The notes under the pieces: generated by a model
Database searches by the model: none
Told to the model about the DNA's origin: nothing
What the model saw: only the letters and a program-made list of their open reading frames with translations
Translations under genes and position numbers: made by a program
In this document: positions 1-18,025 of the stretch, piece after piece
How the letters are laid out: the number at the start of each line of letters is the position of its first letter
How positions within the stretch are numbered: the first letter of the stretch is position 1
NCBI RefSeq assembly: GCF_016904885.1
Contig: NZ_JADWYI010000001.1
Coordinates: 2,852,001-2,916,000 of the forward strand
Direction of reading: 5' to 3'
DNA from: Archangium primigenium
Lineage (GTDB): Bacteria; Myxococcota; Myxococcia; Myxococcales; Myxococcaceae
DNA: 64,000 nt

Positions 1-1
1 T

Positions 2-11023
<11,022 letters not shown>

Positions 11024-11053
11024 TCGTCGCGAACCTGTCCACGCAGGTGGACC

Positions 11054-11090
11054 GCGGAGCGCGTGAGAAGGGGTTCCTCATGCGCTCCGC
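11054..11090 (+). terminator. Strong hairpin after the adhesin-OmpA gene
   Basis: A perfect 9-bp inverted repeat (11054-11062 with 11082-11090) continues inward with one wobble and four more pairs, giving about 14 paired bases around a short loop. It lies 31 bp after the stop codon. There is no clear T-run, so intrinsic termination is likely but not certain. Confidence 0.6.
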
Positions 11091-11306
11091 GATGCCCGTC
11101 ACGCGAGTCAAGAGGTGTGATGCACCCACCACGGCGCACGGCTGCTCTGGTGGGGCTCTCGCGTAAGTGCCTGTGACGACTTGGCGATGCGACGGGGCGC
11201 TACAGGTTCGTAGCTCAGAACTTGCCAAAGAACGCGACTTGCTGAAGATGGTGTCCGCAGTGGCGCGCGCGGACTGCGGATGGCCCGCGCCGAAAGAAGG
11301 AAACAC

Positions 11307-12518
11307 ATGGACCAGTTCGAGCAGAACAAGCAGGCCGCCAAGATTCGTGTCATCGGCGTCGGGGGCGCTGGGTGCAACGCCGTCAACACGATGATCATGG
11401 CGAAGCTTGAGCGTGTGGACTTCATCGCCGCCAACACCGATGTGCAGGCGCTCGCGGCGAGCAAGGCCCCCATGCGGCTGCAGCTCGGACAGACGTTGAC
11501 CAAGGGGCTGGGGGCGGGTGCCAACCCGGAGATGGGCCGCGAGGCGGCGCTCGAGTCGCGCGATCAGATCGCCTCGATCATCGAGGGCGCGGACATGGTG
11601 TTCGTCACCGCGGGGATGGGCGGTGGCACGGGCACGGGCGCGGCGCCCATCATCGCGGACATCGCCAAGAGCCTGGGCTGCCTGACGGTGGGCGTGGTCA
11701 CCAAGCCCTTCCTCTTCGAGGGCAACAAGCGCCGCAAGCAGGCCGAGCAGGGGCTCGTGGAGCTCAAGGCCGCGGTGGACACCCTCATCACCATCCCCAA
11801 CCAGCGCCTGCTCACGCTGAGCAACGCGCCCATGCCGCTGCTGGAGACGTTCAAGCGCGCCGACGAGGTGCTGCTCAACGCCGTGCAGGGCATCTCCGAC
11901 CTCATCCAGTACCACGGCTACATCAACGTGGACTTCGCGGACGTGAAGACCATCATGAGCGACAAGGGCCTGGCGCTCATGGGCACCGGCCAGTCCACGG
12001 GAGACAAGCGCGCGCTGAGCGCCATGCAGCAGGCCATCTCCAGCCCGCTGCTCGAGGACATCTCCATCGACGGCGCCACGGGCCTGCTCATCAACATCAC
12101 CGGCGGCCGCGACATGACCCTCCAGGAGGTCAACGAGGCGCTCACGCTGGTGCACGACGCGGCGGACCCGGACGCGGAGATCATCTTCGGCTCGCTCATC
12201 GACGACAACATCCAGGACGAGGTGAAGATCACCATCATCGCCACGGGCTTCGTCTCGCGCGATGCCAAGCGCCAGCCGGCGCCGGTGGTGCAGGTGCCCG
12301 TGGTCACGCGGCCCCCGTCCATCAGCCTGTCCAACGCGCGCGAGGAAGTGGCCAGCCTGGTGCCCGCCAAGGCCGGCGCGCGCACGGTGGCTCCCGCCGA
12401 GAGCCGCTCGCTGACCGGGCGCACCGCGGTGGTGCGGGACGCGGCGCTGCCGCTGGACGAGGATCAGTTCGACATCCCGACGTTCCTGCGCCGTCAGGGC
12501 CAGACCGAGATGCCGTGA
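11307..12518 (+). CDS. ftsZ: Cell division protein FtsZ
   Basis: A tubulin-like GTPase that polymerises into the division ring at midcell. The 403-residue protein has the GTP-binding GGAGCN loop near residue 19, the tubulin signature GGGTGTG at 105-111, the synergy loop near [11 protein letters not shown], and a C-terminal conserved peptide (FDIPTFLRR, 388-396) that in other bacteria binds FtsA/ZipA-type partners. A variable Pro/Ala linker lies before that tail. The ATG at 11307 is preceded by GAAGGAAA at the right spacing; an upstream in-frame ATG at 11280 lacks such a site. It is unusual that no other dcw-cluster gene (ftsA, ftsQ, mur genes) is adjacent: an OmpA-type gene lies upstream and an unrelated gene converges from downstream. 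It could be the only ftsZ or a second copy. Confidence 0.95.
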   Translation: MDQFEQNKQAAKIRVIGVGGAGCNAVNTMIMAKLERVDFIAANTDVQALAASKAPMRLQLGQTLTKGLGAGANPEMGREAALESRDQIASIIEGADMVFVTAGMGGGTGTGAAPIIADIAKSLGCLTVGVVTKPFLFEGNKRRKQAEQGLVELKAAVDTLITIPNQRLLTLSNAPMPLLETFKRADEVLLNAVQGISDLIQYHGYINVDFADVKTIMSDKGLALMGTGQSTGDKRALSAMQQAISSPLLEDISIDGATGLLINITGGRDMTLQEVNEALTLVHDAADPDAEIIFGSLIDDNIQDEVKITIIATGFVSRDAKRQPAPVVQVPVVTRPPSISLSNAREEVASLVPAKAGARTVAPAESRSLTGRTAVVRDAALPLDEDQFDIPTFLRRQGQTEMP

Positions 12519-12519
12519 G

Positions 12520-12897
12520 TCAGCGCCCGGGGAGGCGGGCCACGCCCGCCACCCGCGCATGACGTCCAGAGAGCGCGTCACTCCGCGACAGCAGCGTGTC
12601 CAGCTCGCGGTAGAGCGCGTCCACCTGGGCGGGCAGCCGGGGCGCGGGGACCACGCCCTCGCCGGACAGCAGCTCCACGAGCCCGCTCGCGCGCTGCAAG
12701 AGTTGCTGGGCGCGCAGCAGGGCCCGGCCCGCGCGGGTGCCCTGCGGCGTGAAGAGCGTGCCTCCCTGGTAGAGTGCCTCCACCGCCGCGCGGTTGGTGC
12801 CATGGCGCTCGGCCACGCGCGTCCGGTACAGCTCCAGCCGCCGCTCGAGGCGCGCGCCCTGGAGATCCACCACTCGTCCTGTCATGGGAGGCTTCAC
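12520..12897 (-). CDS. Small conserved-looking protein of unknown function
   Basis: A 125-residue protein, Leu-, Ala- and Arg-rich and mostly helical by composition, with no motif I recognise. It has no signal peptide or membrane segment. Its stop codon lies 1 bp from the ftsZ stop in convergent orientation. The start is either GTG at 12897 or ATG at 12885 (MTGRVVDLQG); neither has a strong Shine-Dalgarno. It is divergent to the biotin carboxylase gene. It fills the only gap between ftsZ and the next operon and shows the same third-position G/C bias as its neighbours, which supports it being real. Confidence 0.55.
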   Translation of the reverse strand: MKPPMTGRVVDLQGARLERRLELYRTRVAERHGTNRAAVEALYQGGTLFTPQGTRAGRALLRAQQLLQRASGLVELLSGEGVVPAPRLPAQVDALYRELDTLLSRSDALSGRHARVAGVARLPGR

Positions 12898-12960
12898 GGC
12901 CCGGAACCTACGCCATTTCCCTACATGGTCGCAACTTCCCGGTCCGGGGACGTTGGCTCC

Positions 12961-12989
12961 TTGTCAGTGGGGGAGGGGGCGTCTAGGGT
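12961..12989 (+). promoter_or_regulatory. Possible promoter of the biotin carboxylase operon
   Basis: TTGTCA (12961-12966) and TAGGGT (12984-12989) are separated by 17 bp, with the -10 end about 31 bp before the start codon of the downstream gene. The -35 matches consensus at five of six positions; the -10 match is weak. Confidence 0.4.
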
Positions 12990-13020
12990 GGCCGACCGCC
13001 CCGAGCGAGGAGGCGCGGTC

Positions 13021-14370
13021 ATGTTCAAGAAGCTGCTCATCGCCAACCGGGGAGAGATCGCCCGCCGCATCCAGACGGTGGCCCGGGGCATGGGCCTGGC
13101 CACGGTGGCCGTGTACTCGGACGCGGACGCGGGGCTGCCCTTCGTGCGCGAGGCGGACGAGGCGGTGCGGCTCGGTCCGGCCCCGCCCCGGGACAGCTAC
13201 CTGAATGTCGCGGCGCTCCTGGAGGCGGCGCGGGCCACGGGGGCGGACGCGGTGCACCCGGGGTACGGCTTCGTGTCGGAGAGCGCCGGGTTCGCCCGGG
13301 TGTGCCAGGACGCGGGGCTCGTGTTCGTGGGGCCTCCCGCCGAGGCCATGGAGCGGATGAAGGACAAGAGCCGGGCGCGTCAGCTCGTGGCCGCCGCGGG
13401 CGTGCCCGTGGTGCCGGGCAGCGAGGGCCTGGTGCCGGACGTGGACGCCGCGCGCGAGGCCGCCGAGCGCATCGGCTATCCGGTGCTGTGCAAGGCGGCC
13501 GGGGGCGGGGGCGGTATCGGCATGGCCGTGGCCCAGACGCCCGCCGAGCTGGCGAAGGTCTTCCGCCAGTGCGCGGATCGGGCCCGGGCGGCCTTCGGGC
13601 GGGACGGCCTCTACCTGGAGCGCTACTTCCCGGCGCCGCGCCACATCGAGGTGCAGATCCTCGGAGACCACCACGGCCACCTCCTGCACGTGCTGGAGCG
13701 GGAGTGCTCCCTTCAGCGCCGGCATCAGAAGGTGGTGGAGGAGGCCCCCTCGCCCCTGTTCGCGGACGTGGGAGGGGAGGCGCTGGCGGAGCGGCTCTTC
13801 CCGGCGGCGCTCGCCGCGGCGCGGGCCTTCGGCTACGCCAACGCGGGCACGGTGGAGTTCCTCTGCGCGGACGGGGCGTTCTACTTCATCGAGATGAACG
13901 CGCGGCTGCAGGTGGAGCACCCGGTGACGGAGGCGACCACGGGGTTGGATCTCATCGCCTGGCAGCTGCGCATCGCCGCGGGCGAGCGGCTCACGGTGCG
14001 CCAGGAGGACGTGCGGCGGCGGGGCGTGGCGCTGGAGTTCCGCATCTACGCGGAGGATCCGGTGCGCTTCTTGCCCTCGCCGGGTCCGCTGCGCGTGTTC
14101 CAGGGCCCCACGGGCGAGGGCGTGCGCCTGGACGCGGGCTACGCGGAGGGAGACATCGTCACGCCTCACTACGATCCGATGATCGCCAAGCTCATCGTCT
14201 CGGGCGCCACGCGCGCGGAGGCCATCGCGCGGGCGATCCGGGCACTCGAGGACTTCCGGGTCGAGGGACTCAAGACGAACATCCCCCTGCACCTGCGCAT
14301 CCTGCGCGATCCGGTGTTCCAGGCGGGGACGTTGAACACGCGCTTCCTCGAGCAGCACGCGAGGCCGTGA
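13021..14370 (+). CDS. Biotin carboxylase subunit of an acyl-CoA carboxylase
   Basis: An ATP-dependent enzyme that carboxylates biotin on a carrier protein. The 449-residue length is typical of stand-alone AccC-type subunits. Visible features are the N-terminal MFKKLLIANRGEIA, the Gly-rich ATP-grasp loop GGGGGIG near residue 161, HxEVQ within the ATP-grasp core, and the catalytic EMNARLQVEHPVTE at 291-304. GAGGAGG sits about 10 bp before the ATG. It is followed by a separate biotin carrier gene and a crotonase, in an operon. No carboxyltransferase subunit is encoded nearby, so the acyl substrate (acetyl-, propionyl- or another CoA) cannot be assigned. Confidence 0.93.
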   Translation: MFKKLLIANRGEIARRIQTVARGMGLATVAVYSDADAGLPFVREADEAVRLGPAPPRDSYLNVAALLEAARATGADAVHPGYGFVSESAGFARVCQDAGLVFVGPPAEAMERMKDKSRARQLVAAAGVPVVPGSEGLVPDVDAAREAAERIGYPVLCKAAGGGGGIGMAVAQTPAELAKVFRQCADRARAAFGRDGLYLERYFPAPRHIEVQILGDHHGHLLHVLERECSLQRRHQKVVEEAPSPLFADVGGEALAERLFPAALAAARAFGYANAGTVEFLCADGAFYFIEMNARLQVEHPVTEATTGLDLIAWQLRIAAGERLTVRQEDVRRRGVALEFRIYAEDPVRFLPSPGPLRVFQGPTGEGVRLDAGYAEGDIVTPHYDPMIAKLIVSGATRAEAIARAIRALEDFRVEGLKTNIPLHLRILRDPVFQAGTLNTRFLEQHARP

Positions 14371-14405
14371 GCGCACAGGCGATACATCCAGGGAGGAGCA
14401 CAGCG

Positions 14406-14624
14406 ATGGCGGACGTGGCGGCGCACATCACCGGGACGGTGTGGAAGATTCTGGTCGAGGTGGGACAGCGGGTGGCCGCGGGCGACACGCTCGTCATCCT
14501 CGAGTCCATGAAGATGGAGATGCCGGTGGAGACGGAGGGGGCGGGGATCGTTCGGGAGCTGCGTTGCCAGGAATCCCAGTCGGTCAGCGAGGGGGACGTG
14601 CTGGTGGTCGTGGAGCCGGAATGA
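14406..14624 (+). CDS. Biotin carboxyl carrier (single biotinyl domain)
   Basis: A 72-residue protein consisting only of a biotinyl/lipoyl domain. The biotinylation motif ESMKMEMP places the acceptor Lys at residue 36. It should shuttle carboxybiotin between the upstream carboxylase and a carboxyltransferase not found in this window. The start has a GGAGGA ribosome-binding site. Its stop overlaps the start of the crotonase gene (ATGA), so the two are probably translationally coupled. It lacks the Pro-rich N-terminal half of classical AccB and resembles the detached carrier domains of propionyl- or methylcrotonyl-type carboxylases. Confidence 0.9.
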   Translation: MADVAAHITGTVWKILVEVGQRVAAGDTLVILESMKMEMPVETEGAGIVRELRCQESQSVSEGDVLVVVEPE

Positions 14625-15394
14625 CGGCGTCGGGTGCGTCGCTGGCGGTGGAGTGGGGCGAGGACGGGGTCCTGGTCCTCCGGTGGTCCAACCCCGCGCG
14701 GCGCAACGCCCTGGACGACGCCCTGGTGGCCCGGCTGGACGAGGCCCTAAGCGAGGCGCCGTCGCGGGCGCGGGCCGTGCTCCTGTCGGGCGAGGGGAGT
14801 GTCTTCTGTTCGGGCTACGACCTGCATGGGCTGGCGGCGCCCACCGCCGAGCGGCTGCCAGATGACGCGCTGATGGCGTGCCTGGAGCGGCTGGAGACCC
14901 TGCCCCTGCCCACGGTGGCCCTGGTGAATGGCGCGGCGTTTGGCGCGGGCTTCGACCTGGCGATGGCGTGTGACTTCCGCGTGGGGTTGGAGACGGCGCT
15001 CTTCTGCATGCCGCCAGCGCGGCTGGGCATCGTCTACGCGATGGCGGGCCTGTCGCGCGCGACGCGCCTGGTGGGCCTGTCGCGCGCGAAGATGCTCTTC
15101 CTGTCCGGGCGTCGGCTGGACGCGCGCGAGGCGCTGGCCTGGGGGCTGTTGGACGAGTGCTCGGCGGAGGCCGACCGTCGGGCGATGGAGCTGTGCCGGA
15201 CGCTCGCGCAGCAGGCCCCCCTGGCGGTGGCGGGCATGAAGGAGGGCTTCCACCTGCTCGCGCGTCCCGCCTTGTCCGAGGAGGCGTCGCGGCGGATGCG
15301 CGACACGCGGGCACGGGCCTTCGCGAGCGAGGATGCCCGCGAGGGCAAGGCGGCCTTCTTGGAGAAGCGTCCGCCCCGCTTCCACGGGCGCTGA
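14621..15394 (+). CDS. Enoyl-CoA hydratase/isomerase-family (crotonase) protein with altered catalytic residues
   Basis: A 257-residue crotonase-fold protein. The CoA/oxyanion-hole segments are visible (FCSGYDLHGLA and NGAAFGAGFDLAMACDF). The two Glu that act in canonical hydratases appear changed: the first position reads Asp (FDLAM) and the usual PE before the LG motif reads PA (MPPARLG). Hydratase activity is therefore doubtful; decarboxylase, thioesterase or isomerase chemistry is possible. The ATG overlaps the carrier gene stop, placing it in the biotin carboxylase operon. A role in the same acyl-CoA pathway is inferred from position. Confidence 0.85.
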   Translation: MTASGASLAVEWGEDGVLVLRWSNPARRNALDDALVARLDEALSEAPSRARAVLLSGEGSVFCSGYDLHGLAAPTAERLPDDALMACLERLETLPLPTVALVNGAAFGAGFDLAMACDFRVGLETALFCMPPARLGIVYAMAGLSRATRLVGLSRAKMLFLSGRRLDAREALAWGLLDECSAEADRRAMELCRTLAQQAPLAVAGMKEGFHLLARPALSEEASRRMRDTRARAFASEDAREGKAAFLEKRPPRFHGR

Positions 15395-15432
15395 GGCCCA
15401 GCGGGGGAGCGGCCTCGCTCCCCCGCCACGAC

Positions 15433-16026
15433 TCAGGTGTCGCCGAACAGCTCGCCCATGCGCAACTGCAGCGCGGAGGCGATCTTGTAGAGCGACGAGA
15501 TGGACGCCGAGGACTCGGCGCGCTCGATCTGCGACAGCAGCGACACGGACAGGCCGGTGCGGCGCGCGAGCTGCTTGAGGGTGAGGTCCTGCGTCTTGCG
15601 CGCGTCGCGGATGGTGCGGCCGATGGCGCGGTGCAGGTCCGCTTCGGGGTCCTGGGACAGGCCCTTCTTGGCGAGCGCGTTGCGCACGGCGCCTAGGAAC
15701 TGCTCCGGCTCCATGGGCTTCTTCACGTAGTCGCTGGCCTGGTTCTTCAACGAGGCCACGGCCGTGTCCACCGTGGGGTAGGCGGTGGCGACGATGACGG
15801 CGACGTCCGTGTCGTACTTGCGGATGTGCTCCAGCACCTCGGTGCCGGACATGACGGGCATCATCATGTCCAGGATGACGAGGTGGAAGTCGGCGCTGCG
15901 CAGGATCTCCACCGTCTTGGTGGGATCCGTCGTGGTCACGACGTCGTAGCCCTCCCGCATGAGGACGAGCTTGAGGTAGTCGCAGTTGTCCTGCTCGTCA
16001 TCGACTACCAGGATACGGATCTGCAC
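15433..16026 (-). CDS. Receiver-domain regulator with C-terminal XRE (Cro/CI-type) HTH
   Basis: A 197-residue regulator. Residues 1-120 form a receiver domain with acidic pair D9-D10, phosphoacceptor D53, T81 and the conserved Lys K103 before Pro. Residues 135-195 form a helix-turn-helix of the XRE family (LTLKQLARRTGLSVSLLSQIE). Receivers are usually joined to OmpR, NarL or NtrC outputs; an XRE output is uncommon. It starts at GTG with GGAGAAGG five bases upstream. No histidine kinase is adjacent. The FHA/TPR gene lies upstream on the same strand, 63 bp away, so cotranscription is possible. Confidence 0.9.
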   Translation of the reverse strand: MQIRILVVDDEQDNCDYLKLVLMREGYDVVTTTDPTKTVEILRSADFHLVILDMMMPVMSGTEVLEHIRKYDTDVAVIVATAYPTVDTAVASLKNQASDYVKKPMEPEQFLGAVRNALAKKGLSQDPEADLHRAIGRTIRDARKTQDLTLKQLARRTGLSVSLLSQIERAESSASISSLYKIASALQLRMGELFGDT

Positions 16027-16089
16027 GAACCTTCTCCTTGGGTGAAGGGGGCACGTCAGTGGCCCACTGAGTGCGGCGCGGCCCTGGGG

Positions 16090-17757
16090 CTACTTGCCAT
16101 CCCCCGTGGTTTTTTGACTCTTCTCGTACTCATCCACCAGCTTGCGGACCTGGACCGCCTTCGGATCGTTGGGCGCGAGCCTCAGGAACTCCTGGTAATA
16201 CTTGGCGCCCTCGGCGGGGCGATTGAGCCGGGCCACCACACTGCCCATCAACATGTAGCAGGGGGCGAAACCCGGATCGGTGGCGATGCACTTCTTGAGG
16301 GAGGCTTCCGCTTCCTTGTACTTCTTCTCGCGCAGCAACTGCGCGCCCTCGTTATAGGTCTTCTCGGCGACGTCCGCCGTGTTCGCGGCCGTGGGGGTCG
16401 CGGCGGTGGGCTTGGTGCCGGTGCTCGGCTTGAGCGCGGTGTCCACCTTCTGCTTGAGGTCGGCGTACTCGGTGGCGAAGGCGCGCGTGGTGGCCGAGGC
16501 GGCCAGGGCCTTCTGGGCCTCGGCGAACTTGCCCGCGCCGAACTCCCGCTGCGCCAGCGCCAGGTTCTTGGACGCGGTCTGCTCGGCGCGCGCCAGGGTG
16601 AGCAGCTCGCTGGCCGCGGTGGACGGCTGGCCCTTGGCGTCGAGCCCCTCGAGCGTGGCCACCGCGGCGTCGAAGTCGCGCGCGTCCATGGAGGCCTGGG
16701 CGCTCTTGAGGGTGTCCTCGAGCGAGGGCGCGGCCGGTGGCGTGTCCATCACGGGCGGGGTCGGGGGCGCGGGCGGGGTGTTGGTGGCCACGGGCGGCAC
16801 GGGGGCCGGCTCCTTGTTGCCGAACACGAACCAGGCGGCGCCGCCGAGCGCGCCGATGGCCACGACGCCCACCAGGCCCAGCACGAGTCCCTTGCGCGAG
16901 CCCTTGGCCGAGCCGTCATGCAGCAGGCCGTCGGTGCTCTTGCCCGGACCGACGAAGCGCAGCTTCACATGGCCCAGCTCCAGCAGGTCGCCGTGGTTCA
17001 GGGGCGCCTGGGCGTAGCTCTCGCCGTTGACGCTCAGGCCGTTGGCCGACTGCATGTCGAGCACGCGCCACTCGCCCGTGTCCTCGCGGACGATCTTGGC
17101 GTGCAGCCGCGACAGCGACCGGTGATCGATCGCGATGTCGTTGTCCTCGGTGCGGCCCACGCGCATCTCGGTGCTGATGCAGGCGAACTCCTGCCCCTTG
17201 AACTCGGGGCTCACCACCACCAGATGGGGCGCGTCTTCCGCGGGCACCTGCACGGCGCGGCGCGGCCGGTTGGCCTCCACCTGATCCAGCCGGATGACCG
17301 CGGTGGCGTGGCGGCGCTGGTCGGGCGTGGAGGGCGTGTCGCCTTCGTCATGGGCGTCGGGCGGGTCCTCGAGCTCGTCCTCGGACGTGCGCTCGCCGTC
17401 CTCGAGGGCGGCCTGGAGCGCCGCGCTGGGCACCCGGATGGTGGGCGCGATGGGCGGCTGGACCGCGGCCTCCTGCTGGAGTGCCAGGTCGTAGTCGCCA
17501 ATCTGGATGAGATCGCCGTCACCGACCTGGGCAGGTCCCTGGATGCGCTCGCCGTTGATGCGCACGCCGTTGTAGCTGCCCAGATCCTCCACGACCACGT
17601 GCCCGTTCTGGCGCAAGAGGCGGGCGTGGCGCCGAGACACGTTGCGCTCGGTCAGGCGGATGGTGTTTCCCTCCTGACGACCGATCGTGATCTCGTCGCG
17701 CATGAAGGGAACGACGGTCTTTCGCCCTTCGTCGTCTTCGATGATGAGCTTCAGCAC
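16090..17757 (-). CDS. Membrane protein with two FHA domains and C-terminal TPR repeats
   Basis: A 555-residue protein. FHA domain 1 (about residues 22-90) has GRQEGN, SRRHARL and GSYNGVRING; FHA domain 2 (about 197-265) has GRTEDNDI, SRLHAKI and SANGLSVNGE. A single transmembrane segment (about 291-312) follows, then an Ala/Pro-rich linker and TPR-like helices near 470-545. The FHA domains should bind phosphothreonine in the cytoplasm, with the TPR part outside the inner membrane, so it may link Ser/Thr kinase signalling to the envelope. GTG at 17757 was chosen because homologous FHA proteins begin at this VLKLIIED segment and AAGGGG lies about 10 bp upstream. An in-frame extension upstream has no support. 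Confidence 0.88.
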   Translation of the reverse strand: MLKLIIEDDEGRKTVVPFMRDEITIGRQEGNTIRLTERNVSRRHARLLRQNGHVVVEDLGSYNGVRINGERIQGPAQVGDGDLIQIGDYDLALQQEAAVQPPIAPTIRVPSAALQAALEDGERTSEDELEDPPDAHDEGDTPSTPDQRRHATAVIRLDQVEANRPRRAVQVPAEDAPHLVVVSPEFKGQEFACISTEMRVGRTEDNDIAIDHRSLSRLHAKIVREDTGEWRVLDMQSANGLSVNGESYAQAPLNHGDLLELGHVKLRFVGPGKSTDGLLHDGSAKGSRKGLVLGLVGVVAIGALGGAAWFVFGNKEPAPVPPVATNTPPAPPTPPVMDTPPAAPSLEDTLKSAQASMDARDFDAAVATLEGLDAKGQPSTAASELLTLARAEQTASKNLALAQREFGAGKFAEAQKALAASATTRAFATEYADLKQKVDTALKPSTGTKPTAATPTAANTADVAEKTYNEGAQLLREKKYKEAEASLKKCIATDPGFAPCYMLMGSVVARLNRPAEGAKYYQEFLRLAPNDPKAVQVRKLVDEYEKSQKTTGDGK

Positions 17758-17775
17758 GAGTAGAGTCCCCTTACA

Positions 17776-17805
17776 GCTATAGCAGAACGCCCCCAGGCAC
17801 CTCAA
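17776..17805 (-). promoter_or_regulatory. Possible promoter of the FHA/TPR gene
   Basis: On the minus strand TTGAGG (17805-17800) and TATAGC (17781-17776) are 18 bp apart. Transcription would begin near 17769, about 12 bases before the GTG start, giving a very short leader. Confidence 0.45.
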
Positions 17806-18025
17806 GAAGGGTATCTGCGCCAAACGACAGGGCTTTTAGCGTAGCAAGACCCTTGACAGGAGTGATGTCCATCCGACAGGTGGCCGAGGGGGGTCCGGCC
17901 GCCCGGCGCCCGTGCCCGGTGGCGGGCCGTGCGTCGGGTGGTGGTCGACCCTGGAGGGGGGCGGGGATATAAGGCCGCCACCCGGAGCCGGAGCCGGGGA
18001 CCCCGTGGACGGAGGCGACTTGCCC

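Noticed and set aside
12559-13020. In-frame upstream extension of the biotin carboxylase gene
   Set aside because: It has no ribosome-binding site, overlaps the antisense small gene, and the canonical N-terminus begins at the ATG with GGAGG at 13021.
17853-17881. TTGACA as promoter of the glycosyltransferase gene
   Set aside because: The -35 is perfect, but no acceptable -10 lies 16-18 bp downstream.
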